A stretch of DNA of 64,000 bases. It comes from Zonotrichia leucophrys gambelii. Its lineage: Eukaryota; Chordata; Aves; Passeriformes; Passerellidae. Positions 34,077 to 45,400 of this stretch are shown piece by piece (the first letter of the stretch is position 1; each line of letters opens with the position of its first letter). Below the pieces are notes generated by a model. That model did not search any database and was not told where the DNA came from. It was given only the letters and a program-made list of their open reading frames with translations. The DNA lies in NCBI RefSeq assembly GCF_028769735.1, contig NC_088171.1, positions 64,904,216 to 64,968,215 of the forward strand. Direction: 5' to 3'. The position numbers and the translations under genes are program-made.

Positions 34077-34583
34077 TGTGGGTGACGATCCGTAGTGGTG
34101 CAGAGTCCCCAGGCAGGTGCAAAGGAGAGCTGCTTTATTGCAAAAACCAGGCCTTTTTAAGCAGTCAGTTACATAGCTTTAAAGCACAACAAACATAATT
34201 CAACCAACCACCATACACCACGATGTGAACACACGGTGGTTATACAACTTGTTTTTCTACCCCTAATTCAGCTGAATCTCCTTCCCATAGTCCTTTTCCA
34301 CTTAGCCAAAGTAACTGGCCTGAGCCATGATTTTACAAGGCCTTCCTTTTGTAAAGCTTTACTTATTGCTAACAACAGTGAACATAGCAGAACATAATAA
34401 TTTCATTGCCTAATGTAATAATTTCAGTGCCCAGTCCTCAATTCCCAGTTTGAATGCATTCCTGAATATTTCCCAAAACAAGGACCTTACTGAGAACTTC
34501 ATAAAGTGCCTGGTGTCTGCTAAAGTAAAAGCTATATATTGACTAAATAGGCACATAGCATCTACTTCTCTTCAACCATCACA
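34077..34583 (-). mobile_element. Class II-like ERV solo LTR, minus orientation
   Basis: The left edge TGTGGGTGACGATCC is the complement of an LTR 3' end. A minus-strand AATAAA signal lies at 34134-34139, followed on that strand by the R/U5-like text AGCTCTCCTTTGCACC. The right edge CCATCACA near 34583 gives a TGTGATGG start on the minus strand. No clear target duplication is seen. Confidence 0.6.
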
Positions 34584-35534
34584 TATTTAGCCTGGTCCTG
34601 TAACCTAGCTACTTTTCCAGGTTTTTTTATTATGCACAGACAAGTAATTAAGACAGATATTCCAAATTCTCATTCTGGGAACAACCCCTATCAGCAGGTT
34701 TGAATGTTGGATGGAGAGCCCAAAAGCAGTCTTTGTATTTTAAAGAAAGGTAATATCCTTGTGGTTCTCTGACAAATAGAATCTGGATTATATTTCAATT
34801 GTCAGAAGCCAAAGAGTATCCACCTCCTTCACTTCAGTGCTAATAGGGCATGGAAAGCAAAACATGTTTAACTTGCATCAAGCCTTTCAGTGTCTCTGCT
34901 TTTTGTAATAAAGAAGTCCTGTGAGATGGTAGCAGGAAAAAAAAACACATCCCACCTCTTTACAGGGTATGAGACAAGAGTGCTGCCTTCCAAGCCTAGT
35001 TTTTTTGAACATGTGTGGATTATATTTCCAACATTGTCCCTGGTGCATTTCCAGAAGTCTCATATAGGAAAGGTTCTTAATTTCTTTCGTCTTACTTTCC
35101 TTTTCCCTTTACTTTCTTCTCATTCCTTCCTCCCCCTTCTCTTCCTTTCTCCTAGGAACTGGTAAAGAAAACAATTTGTGGAAAAACGTCTTTACTCTTA
35201 TCCTCTAATTGGAAGCAGGATGTTTTGTCATTTTTCTGTTAAAGAGTCAGTCAGGCGGCGAGGCAACTGTGTGGCACTCGCGAGAGCTGCTGTGCTCTCA
35301 CCTGGCTGATCTGTGTGCAGAGCAGGGCAGAGGTTCACCTCTGGGGGAACGGGGTCTGCACAGACCTGCATGAGGCCAAGGGCACCACAGTCCTCTCCTG
35401 CTCCCAGGCCCACCTGCAGCCTCCAGGTTGGCAGCAGGGTGGCTCTGGAGGCCCAGCATTCAGCCCAGACAGGGATAAGCAGGAGCTGGCACCGGGTACC
35501 ATGCCAGTGGTGCTGGAAGGTTTCCTCTTCTGGA
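34584..35534. other. Intergenic stretch; GC-rich unexplained second half
   Basis: 34584-35230 is AT- and pyrimidine-rich with nothing recognised. 35240-35530 is abruptly GC-rich, with short open frames on both strands and no recognised domain. It directly precedes a CR1 3' end. Confidence 0.55.
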
Positions 35535-35843
35535 AAGAGAGTTTTTACAAGGGTGTGTTGTCATAGGACAAGGGGCAATGGTTTTAAATTGAGAGAAGGT
35601 GGGTTTAGATTTGACATTAGGAAGAAATTCTGCACTATGAGAGTGGTGAGGCACTGGAACAGGTTGCCCAGAGAAGTTGTGGCTGTCCCCTCTTTGGAGG
35701 TGTTCAAGGCCAGGTTGGATGGGGCCTTGAGCAACCTGAGGTAGTGGAAGGTGTCCCTGCTCATGGCAGGGGGGCTGGAACAAGATGCCCTTTAAGGTAA
35801 TTTCCAACTGAAGCCATTCCATAATTTTATGATTCTATGATTT
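35535..35843 (+). mobile_element. CR1 LINE 3' end
   Basis: It encodes the CR1 ORF2 C-terminus (TRGNGFKLREGGFRFDIRKKF, MRVVRHWNRLPREVV, VFKARLDGALSNL) and ends with the CR1 3' terminal repeat ATGATTCTATGATT. It is severely 5'-truncated, as usual. Its 3' end touches inverted-repeat copy B. Confidence 0.92.
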
Positions 35844-36180
35844 GATGTGTTGCAAGCTTTGTACCTGCTTATGAAATCCCTGACACGCCTTCAGCAAACC
35901 TGGCATTCCTGAGACAGACCTAGAGCACAGCACCGGGTATTGGGTCTGCAAAGGAGGCATGATTCCTGCCCACAAGAAATTTAATTTTATGTGTCTGTTT
36001 ACTGCCATGCCTGGGCTTCTTGCAGGCCCCAGAGATCCTGGAAAAATGTTGTGGACTGAGCAACAGTAGCTAAAGCTCCCTAAGCCGCCTTAGCAAATCT
36101 GTGGTTTTTGAACTATGTAAGTAGACCCATGGAGAAGGGGATTGTCCTATTGACGCTTTGCTAGGAAAAAAACAGGAGAA
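35844..36180 (-). repeat. Inverted duplication, copy B
   Basis: Reverse complement of copy A (30514-30855). The CR1 3' end at 35843 marks one end of the similarity, so that LINE probably inserted at or inside the repeat. The other edge fades near 36180, just before the GFOD1 CpG island. Confidence 0.88.
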
Positions 36181-36664
36181 CCCATGTTGCAGTAAAGCTG
36201 AAAAGCCTTGGTATTTCTAAGGGAAATGAATGAACAACAGTCCAGCGTGGGATGGGTTGTGAAGATATTGGCTGCGCATCCCGGGTGAGTGGATGTGGTG
36301 GGAAGCACAGGTGGTGGAGCTGGAATCCGACCCCATGCACGGCACTTTTAGGGGTTCAGGGCAGCTCTCCTCGTGCTCTGGGACATCTCCGTTCTGGAGG
36401 ACCGTCCCAGGAGGACACGGACCGCAGGGCATGGGCACGACCGGCTCACGCCAGTCTGCCGCTGTTGCTCTCCCAGTTCTCCTGTACCTTCACTGCGGCG
36501 TGACTCCGACGACTCCCCATCGCCACGACCCCTCAGAGGCTCTCCCGTGGCGGAAGAGATGGGGGAAGGAGGGAAGTCTCCGGAGATGCCCCGATATCGA
36601 CCTGCCAGGAAGACGGCAAGCCCCGGTGGTGCGGCGGAGCGCACCTGTGGGCGATGTCTGCACC

Positions 36665-36703
36665 GCATCCCCTCATCTCCGCATCCCCTCATCTCCGCAT
36701 CCC
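36665..36703 (+). repeat. 16 bp tandem repeat, about 2.4 copies
   Basis: The unit GCATCCCCTCATCTCC occurs twice in tandem, followed by a partial third copy (GCATCCC), inside the GFOD1 CpG island. Confidence 0.85.
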
Positions 36704-37067
36704 GGGCCGCTCCGCTCCCGCCGCTGCCAGGGCGCGCCCGCGGCGCCGGTGCCGGCAGCGGGGCGGTGCCGGGGCGGGCGGCCGCCAATGGTGCGGCGGG
36801 GGCGGTGCGGGCGGTGCAGGAACACCCGGGAGGTGACAGCGACGCACCGCCCTCCCGGCGGCGAGCGGGCGCCGGCGAACATGGCAGAGGAGCGGCGCTG
36901 AGCCCGCGCCGCCGCCCGGGGAAGGGCGGTCGCCCCAGCGCGCCCCGCGTCCGCCGAAGGGAGCGCAGCGCCGGCGCCGCCGCGGGGCTCTGTGTGATGG
37001 TGGGGGCATGGCGGGGCAGCCGGCGGCCGCGGCGCTGCTGAGGCGGGGGGCGGCTGGTCCCGGCCCC

Positions 37068-37098
37068 GGCGGCGGCGGCAGCAGCAGCAGCAGCAGCG
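37068..37098 (+). repeat. GFOD1: (GGC)n(GCA)n triplet repeat in the likely GFOD1 5' UTR
   Basis: About four GGC units followed by about six GCA units, 85 bases upstream of the GFOD1 start codon. It is probably transcribed but not translated in the main frame. Confidence 0.85.
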
Positions 37099-37183
37099 GT
37101 ACCGAGCGGGGGCTGCCTCCCTCTCCCCGCTGAGACAAGGAGGGAGCGCCTCGCCTCGCCGTGCCAGCCGCCTCGCCGCCGCC

Positions 37184-37436
37184 ATGCTGCCCGGGGTGGG
37201 GGTGTTCGGCACCGGGCTGACGGCGCGGGTGATCGTGCCGCTGCTGAAGGCGGAGGGCTTTGCCGTGAAGGCGCTGTGGGGCCGCACGCCCGAGGAGGCG
37301 GAGGAGCTGGCCAAGGAGATGAGCGTCCCCTTCTACACCAGCCGCATCGACGAGGTGCTGCTGCACCAGGACGTCGACCTGGTCTGCGTCAACCTGCCGC
37401 CGCCGCTCACCCGGCAGGTCGCCGTCAAGACTCTGG
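37184..37436 (+). CDS. GFOD1: GFOD1 coding exon 1 (N-terminal 84 residues; gene continues outside window)
   Basis: The start codon at 37184 lies in a good context (GCCGCCATG). The exon runs 253 bases to a GTGAGT donor at 37437, ending one base into a Gly codon, the same exon boundary as in human GFOD1. The protein starts [17 protein letters not shown] and continues through [37 protein letters not shown] and [15 protein letters not shown]. This is the first half of the Rossmann NAD(P)-binding domain of the Gfo/Idh/MocA family, with the GxGxxG dinucleotide loop at residues 4-9. The text is closer to GFOD1 than to its paralogue GFOD2. Residue 11 is Gly, as I recall for GFOD2; I recall Ser in human GFOD1. 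Catalysis by GFOD1 has not been firmly established. Exon 2, which holds most of the protein, is beyond 64000. The open frame running on to 37501 is intron read-through. Confidence 0.95.
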
Positions 37437-39420
37437 GTGAGTGCGGGCGGCCGGGGGGCGACCCCGCCTCGGGCTCGGGATTCGCGCTCGCCTCGGGCTG
37501 AATGGAATTGAACCTTCCCCCTCAGCGCGGAGTTTTCCCTTCGCTTCACTCTTCATGCCCTGTGTCTCCGGAGAGGGGCTGGCCGAGCCGCGGGTGCAGG
37601 CCGGGGACCGCCGGGGCGCGGGGGATGGCGCTGCGGCAGCCCGGTGTGACATCCCGTATCCCGCTCCTCGCCGGCGAGGTCCCTCGGCGCCGGGGACCCG
37701 CCCCTCCGCGATGCTCGGGCAAGCCTATGCAGGGCCGGGCCTGACACCCGAGGGTGCGGGCGGAGGGAGCAGGTGTCACCCGTGTCGTGGTAAAATGGAG
37801 AAAGTCGCGGTAAAAGGGAGAAATGACCATCCCGCCCGCCGGTTCCCATCCGCGCCTGGCCCGGGAGCGGGGATCCGGGATCCGAGCATCCTGCCCGCGC
37901 TGCTCGGGGGGCGCGGGTGTCCGCGCTGCCCCCGGACCCAGCTGCGAGCCAGAGAGGGAGGCAGGAAGCGGTGACAGCAGAGGAAACGCTTAGCGAAGCT
38001 CACGTACAAAGGGAAGGAGGGACTGGAAAAGTAGGCATGCACTGTGGTGAGCCGCTCTGGTTTCAGGCGTGCGAAAGCGGGCCGCATCTCGCTTTCTCCT
38101 GTGTGAGCGCAGGTCTGGGCTTTACTCTGCCAGCTTCGGCATCCCTGGTCCTCGGACACTGGCTGTCCCAGGGATTTAAGTGGAAGCACCCTCTGCAGTA
38201 AAGGAATTTTAATTTGTCCCCTCAAATATAGGTGACAAAAGGTGAAAATGAGAGGAAAAAGCTGTGAGGTATCGTCGCAGAGAGCATGGAGGTTTATGAG
38301 CCAGGGTGATTGCTATTGCTCTCAGCCTCATAAATGTGTGTGGTGTGTCGTAGTGTTAAATTGCTACTAGCATACTCATTAGAATTAGTCACCATTCAAA
38401 TGCTGCTAATATTGCAGCCAGCTAGTGTTTTCAACGTTTGAAATTATGCAATTAAGGAAATTAAGTCAGTACCTAAAGAAAAAATCCTGCCTCAAGTACA
38501 GCGTAGGCATTTGTCTGGAATCCTTGCTCAGTGTTACTTTCTGTACTTGGAAATGCTTGTTCTTTGAGTCAGAACATTTACTTTTCTTTTATAATATTCT
38601 TGACTTTTTCCTGAAGATGCTACACTTGCACCAGAAGCCTGACTCGCTTGCCAGAGTGATATGTGAATGAATTTACAGTGTAGAAGTATGTATCGTACAA
38701 AACACATATAAAGGACAGTATAAGGTAACAACGTTCCACGTTTGACACACAATAATTTGGAGACAATTGTGTCAGTTTTCCTGTGACACACTCTTCCTGC
38801 AGGTGTTGCTCATGGAAGTGTCCAGGCTTGCCTTGTGCTCTTAGAGGTAGAGTCCCATGAGGTTTTAGGCAGACACAAGGCATCTGTTAGAAGAACAACA
38901 TTTCTGAAATAATCAAGAAACACAATTGGTGTGCTTTCTCTCAGAGGGCCAGACACATACCTAGCATAATAAAGGAATAATGTTTTGTCCTTCTCTGAAT
39001 ATTTCCAGATTAAGGAAGAAAAAAAAGTCTGTTCTCAAGCATGAGTTGAATTTATGAATGATTCTATGAGTTGATGTAGCTGAGATGTTAATGGTACCTT
39101 GCTGATGCAATCTGCTAGCAACAGACTAGAGCAGGAAAAAAAAGGTGTTTTCCCTCTTTTTATTAGAACATCGCCATTCTTGGTTCCCTTTCACCTCTAG
39201 AGGCCATTCTTCCTCCCTTTCTCCAGCAGATGTTATTTGTATATTGTAGAGATAACAAAGTTTGTGTAAAAATGATCATTAAACAGGAACTAAACATGTT
39301 ACAAGACGATAATGTGCAACATCTGATAATTTTTTAAATGCGTTTTACTTAAAAGATTGTTACAGAAATGTGTCTTGGACTACAAGTAACTCCTCTCACA
39401 GTTATCTCAGAGGTAAATTT

Positions 39421-39442
39421 TCTTTTTTTTTTTTTTTTTTTT
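39421..39442 (+). repeat. Poly-T run
   Basis: A run of about 20 T with one leading C/T mix in GFOD1 intron 1. Confidence 0.8.
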
Positions 39443-42400
39443 AATACAGACATTGGGTCTATAACAATGAAAGTTCTTGCATGGTCTTGTAGGTGCAAAC
39501 AGGGAGCCAGAGCAGCATTTCCCAAACTGCTGAGAGGAATATCTCTCTGCTGGCAGCTCTGTCTCCTGGTCCTGCTTGCCCTTCATGGCTTGGGAGCTGC
39601 TGTGCCCTGGAGTGATTATTTTGCTTTAATCAATGGATTTTCTGGTTTGTGGGAGAGAGTGCAATTAAGTGGGAGGTTCAGAAGTCTCTGGTAAACAGGG
39701 GTAATGTTGTATAGGTTGAGGAAAGTAAACAATAGAAAAACATTCCTTACTCTTGAAATTACAAACAAAAAATATTATGTGGCAGCTAGTGATAGGACAT
39801 AGATGGGGATACCAGAGCTTTGCAGATGGAGATTTCAGGAGGTCTGAACATGATGTCCTGCATTGCAGTAGAAGAGGTTGAGAAGTCATGAGTTGCTTTT
39901 TAATAACATGTGTATCTGGCTTCTCTATTACAGAATGAATGTCTGGCCTGGGAAGAGACAGGGACCAACTTTTCTTTGCTACCCGTGTTTTATTTTAAAA
40001 GGTCTTATTTCCCAAAGCTGTGTTCTCATTTGGTGAAGTTTCATTATTGAGAAGTGAAAGCCCAAGGAAGCAGTTGGTGGTGTTTCCATCACCCACCTAG
40101 AGCTGAGTTTACCTTGTGAATTTGCAGCACGTTAAGTCCTGTCTGGCCTATTCCTGATGCAGACTCCAGAGGTGAAGGTGGGGTGAAACAGGTGTCCCCA
40201 CAGCTGTGTTTAACTCTGGCCACTCGGCAGGAAGGACTCAGTAGTTTTGTTTTCACTGATGCACCTGACATGGAGATGTGGTGCTGCTTGAAATGTGTTT
40301 TTGGCACAGTGGCCCATCAACTTCTCTTCAAACAGAAATGTATGAATACATGGCCAACCTGAGGAAGTCCCCAAAAGGTGGCTTCCTGGCAGCTGTTGAG
40401 GGGAGAAAATGGGAGAAATAAAGCTTCAAACTTGCCCTGTTAGCTTTTCCTTTAAACCTCTGCTGCCCATCTCTATTAGAAACAGGCTCCTGAGCTGCAT
40501 CTGACTCTATGGTAGTTTTTTTTAGGAGTAGGATCAATGTTGGGCAAGTCTTTGGAACCAGCTGAGAAATCAAGAGAGAATTGGAAACCAGGCTGGTTTG
40601 AACAGTGACCAAAAGCTGTGGTGTTTTATGTGAAATACGCTGATGACCTCTGTCACTTCTGGATAAAAGGAATCAAATTCCTTGTTTGCTTTTACAAAAT
40701 GGGCCTGATTGACCTTTTCCCTTTCTTGCCCCTGGTCTGTCCTGTTCGCTTAGGAGCTCTTTTTATTATTGTCTTATATTTGCTCCCTGGAGCATAATAC
40801 AAAACTGATGTCCTTACTGACTTGCTGCTTGGTGGTGAAGAAAGATCAGTGGGTGAATATCAAGGTAAGCATTGAGAATAATGCTGCTGTTGAATAGGGG
40901 TGGTTTCTCTTCTCACTGAACTGGAACATTCAGTGTGTTTGCTAGAAGTTGTCCTCTCTTCCCCTCCCTTCAGTAGTACAGTCATATCCCAAGCCTGATC
41001 AGACAGGGGAGCTGTGTTTGCATAGAGGAATGAAATGTGTCACCTATTGAATGCCTATTTGTGCCCAGCATCAGAAGAGCTGCTAGTACAGACAGTATGA
41101 TATGAGCCTCCACCTAGTTCAAAACTGTCAGCACATGACTTTTCCCAGTGTAATTCCTCCTCAATCAATTAGATATGACATTCTTCAGATCCTGACTGAA
41201 ATGCTTGCTTTGTGAGACTGAGTAGCTGCCACATCAGGTACACATTTACTGTGTGTGGTTCTGAGAAGACCTTGGTGGCATTTCATCTTGAAGGCACAGA
41301 TGTTTCCATGTGCTTGGTCCTCTTGGTGTTTCCCTCAAGTCAGCTTGGATAAAGAGAACTTATTCCTGAGCTCCGCATGCAGTGTTTCTGGGGAGCAAAT
41401 GTTTTGCTTTTGAGAAGACTCGAGTACCAGATGTTTAGCATATCTCTGGAGATGTTATCCTTGATTCTATTTACAGTTGTTTTGCTTACTCTTTCATCCC
41501 AAGTTAAGGACAGGAACACTGAGCCGTGTGTTGAGTATTTACTGCGTGTGTTTGCAGCCATGTCTATGTAGTATTACTTTTTAAAATGTTTATGTTGTAG
41601 TAGTTCATGGTAGGAGTCCATTCTGCCTGGGGACTACACAGAGTATGATTTTCCCAGCCCTCCAGAAGCTGCTCCTCTTAAGGAGCACTTAAAGTTTTTT
41701 GCTGATTGGTAGTTCTTCTATACTTGATCGTGGTCATGAGGGAGCATCTTTATTTAGAGAGGAACATAAATAGTACTGCTCAGATCCTTACCTTCCCACC
41801 CCTTCACAGGAAGCACTGGCACCACACAGGCGTGCAGTATAGGCCTGCTGTCCAAAATGTGTGTGTGAGAACTCCTTGTTAAAGCACTGACAATATTATT
41901 GCTGCATCTGTCTCTGAGGTATCAAGCTGCAGTGAAATAATTTACAGATCTGATGCAATCTCCAATGAATTTCTACACTCCTCTGCACCCATGCAAATCA
42001 GGCAGAAGTTAGTGTTGTAGTAGTGGATAAACTCAGTTCAGAGTTTATAAAGCATTAGGATTCCTGGGGAAGAGATGCCCTATTAAGGGAAAACATTATC
42101 ATGACTATTTATTATTAATAGCAGTGTAATTTCTGTCCTGTAATATTGAGTTTAAATTTGACCTAACAGCAGTGACTTTCAGCAGAACAGCTCCTTTCAG
42201 CTCCTGTGCTTGGAAGGCAGATGACTTTGCGGCATATTAAATGTGAATTATGGTCATTTTAGTGCAAAAGAAGTCAGATGAAGTGCTGTCTATCTTTAAT
42301 CAGCAGAGCTAGCAAAGTCTGTGATGCCTTTTTCTTACATTTATTGTAAAGGCAGTCCAAAGAGCCTGCTGGCAGCCGGCTGGATGTCATCTTTCTACTC

Positions 42401-45400
42401 AAGTGAGGAAGGTATCCCACAGAAAATGGCATCTAACTCTTCCATTGACCTTTTCCTCTCAGTACAGCCGACCTTTAATGCCAGGGTTATTCCTGTAAAA
42501 TTCTGTCAGTGATATTCGGCCTCTGAGACAGCTGAGGTAAAAAGACATGGGTTCAGGTTTTAAAACAAAACTAATAAAAATAATAATACAAAACCAGAAA
42601 ACCCCCCACCTCTTGTTTCCTTCATGACCTTAAAATCAAAGGTGTGTTTTCATTTTTTTCCCAGTTGCTCTCTTCTGTGTGAAAGTAGCCACTGATTCTA
42701 TTATTACCCTGGTAGGTGGGTTGGGAGCCCAGAATGGACCAGACTTGGAATACTTGGAGCACTGAGCTCCTGCTGTGATGACACATTCAAATCTGCCTAG
42801 CCTAAAAACCAGCCAGTTGTGATGGAAGAGGTTGTTTAAAACAGTGCTAGATGTGAAGATCTTACTGTGATCCTGTGTCCAGTCAGGCCAGTGTGTGTTG
42901 CTGCATTATTTCCCTGTTTAAACAGAGTGCTTGGCCTTGGGGATCCCAGGATGGTGTCTCCAGACCAGTGTGGGCAGCTGAGGTGGGTTGGGGTGAATCT
43001 CCTCAGGATGCCTGCAGGTGTAGCCTTGGCCCATTCAGCTGGAGGAGGGCAGATGTGGAAAGCAGCATCTCTTGAGTTTGGTGGGTTACTGTCTGCTGTC
43101 AGATTTCACCGTGCACCGTAGGTGACTTGGTTGAAACAAATGGCAGCTAAGCCCTCAGCAGCCCCACTTCTCCCTGTGATTTAAATGGCAAAATGTGCCA
43201 GAGCACAGACACTCTTCTTCATCTGCTTGACTGCTGGGGGCTTGGACCTTTGGCATGGTGAAGTGAAGAAAATGAGAGCAATGCTGACCTTTGCCAGTGT
43301 TTGATTTGATCTGTCATGCTTTGTTCGGCAGAGCCCATAGTCAGGGGTGATACTTGGAAGAAAAATCTTCCTTTTAATGCATGTGTCAGGGCTGTTGCTG
43401 TCTGTTTTTCTTTTTTTGGTAAATCTTTATGTAGGCAAGTCCTTATGACCTTTATCATTTCAGTGTGCTTTGAACGCTATTGTTGTGCTATTCTGCTCTT
43501 ACGTTGTGTTAGCAGTGGTGGTAAATGCAGCTTTTTTTTCCTTCTTTGCTGTCACTGGTGCTGGACAAACTCATCTGTTCAAAGACTGGTACACATCAGG
43601 GCTGTGTCCAGCACGGGTCCTCCCAGGGCACCCTTGGCAGTGCTAACAGTGACAAACCAGCATTAGCAGCTCAATAATATCTTGATTTGGTGTTACAGAA
43701 GGGAAGAGGTAAGTATCTCTCTGGGGTGTGGCTTCTAGCATGGCTGAGGAAGACCTGACTAGTGTGAGTTAAGTAAAAAAGGGCTGGAAGTAGTAAAATA
43801 TCTCCCATGAATGAAGCAGGTGGTGCTGAAGGTGTAGAGTGCACGTCTGGCCTTGTGGCTGTGCTAGTGAGGATCTCTTTCTGTTTTACACTTGATGGCA
43901 TAGTTTGTACAGTGAATATCACGTAGACAGTATCTTGTGCAGCTGTTTTTAAAATTTTTGTTAAGCGGCACATCTGTGCTGTTGCACAAACAGAAAATGT
44001 GCCACATAGCTTGATTCTGTGAGAAGATGTGAGAAGGTATTGATAAAAGGTGTATTTATACTGCTAGAGCTGCCCAGGCTAAGTATTGTAATTATTTAAA
44101 GTATAGAGTAAATTATTGCACTCAGCTCACATGGGAAATATCAGAAGACAGATTTTATTTTTGTTGTTGTTATTCTTTCTTGCATTGCTTTGTGCCTTCA
44201 TTCTTGACAGACAGTGGCCACTGTGATGGCCTGCTGTGGTATGGGCTGTCTCATCCCTCTGTCACTTTGTCTTGCTTGGTTTTAGGGACTTGAGTTGCTG
44301 GGTGTTCAGTGGTGCAGGTAGATAAAAGGAAGGATATGCAAGCTGGTTCTGTTGTTCCAGATTTTGAAAGAATATTAAATAATAAATAAAGGAAGAATAT
44401 GTAGGTAAATGCAGAACAGGGAAAATATGTTGTACAAATAAAATTACTGGATTTTCAAGCTTCCCATAGTTGCCTCTTTTCTCTCTTTCATTTGTTTGTT
44501 TTGTTTTTCTTTTCTTAAAGCCCTCTAATGCCTGAGGTGAACCAAGGTTTGCTGTGTGCTCTGGACATGGATAGTTTAGCACAAACCCTGATGGAGGCAG
44601 AGTAAAAGCTCTGCAAGATACTAAACATGTTGTTCTATCTGCTTTTGTTTGAAAACTAGGTAGATTGTATTAGAGCATATCGCAGCTTACTATCCTTTTC
44701 TTCATATGTGCAGTAGATTTTGCCCATTGTGCTGTAGTGGTGGCAGAGCCCCAAGAGTGAAAATGAAATGAAATTTCCAGGATGGCCAAGATGGATGTTT
44801 TTCACAGGTCACTGCAGTGCTACAACCCCCTCCACTGTTAATATCTATTTGCCACGGCACTATTTCTAGTGGCTATGAATTGTTCTTGTTGCTTCAAACC
44901 GCTGAAGCAGAAGTGCTTACCCTACTGCTTTTTGTTTATTTTCCATGTAACAAACTCTGAGCTCTTAAGAGTGAGCTCAGTGACTTTATTTGCAAGGTCA
45001 GCATGCATGCAGGTAACAAAACCACACTCCTTAAAAAAATAATTCTGGGTCTTAAGTCTTGATTTAAACAAATTTATTTAAATGGCTGTATAATTAAAGA
45101 GGGACAATCCCTTGTGTAGGTTTCCTAAACTGATTTAAGGCCTGGTCTGCACCTGGATTTTTGTATCAGTGTAATTTTGACTGCAAGGGCTATGATTTCT
45201 TTAATGCAGTAATTTCTGGGTGGTCATTAGAAGTCCAGCTGGTGTGACTTGGCATGAGCACTGTTCTGCCAGCACAGTGGCACCTGTCTGTGGTACAGGT
45301 TATTCCTGCTCCTGTGCAGTGGTCAGCTGCACACATCTTTTGAGTGTTCAGGTATCTGTGTTACAGGTATGGTCCAGCTCTAGGTGTGTGGGTATGGCTG

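Larger units (their letters stand above)
36250..37960 (+). promoter_or_regulatory. GFOD1: CpG island and promoter region of GFOD1
   Basis: GC content and CpG density rise from about 36250, peak around 36650-37450 and fall after about 37960. The island covers the 5' UTR, coding exon 1 and the start of intron 1. No TATA box is seen. Long open frames on both strands (up to 286 codons on minus) are composition artefacts of CpG-rich DNA. Confidence 0.75.

Noticed and set aside
35313..35744. 143-codon open frame that looks gene-like
   Set aside because: Its second half is the CR1 ORF2 C-terminus and the first half has no recognised domain. Not a host gene.
36373..37041. 222-codon plus-strand open frame upstream of GFOD1
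   Set aside because: CpG-island composition artefact. Arg/Gly/Ala-rich low complexity, and not part of the known GFOD1 protein.
37437..37501. Extension of the GFOD1 frame past the donor to a stop at 37501
   Set aside because: The GTGAGT donor at 37437 matches the known exon boundary, and the extension has no similarity to GFOD1.
36689..37549. 286-codon open frame on the minus strand across GFOD1 exon 1
   Set aside because: It lies antisense to the clearly conserved GFOD1 exon in a CpG island, where stop codons are rare. The translation is Arg/Pro/Ala-rich with no domain.
44942..44972. CTGAGCTC / GAGCTCAG 8 bp inverted repeat
   Set aside because: Arms are too short and the sequence too simple to stand out from chance in 64 kb.
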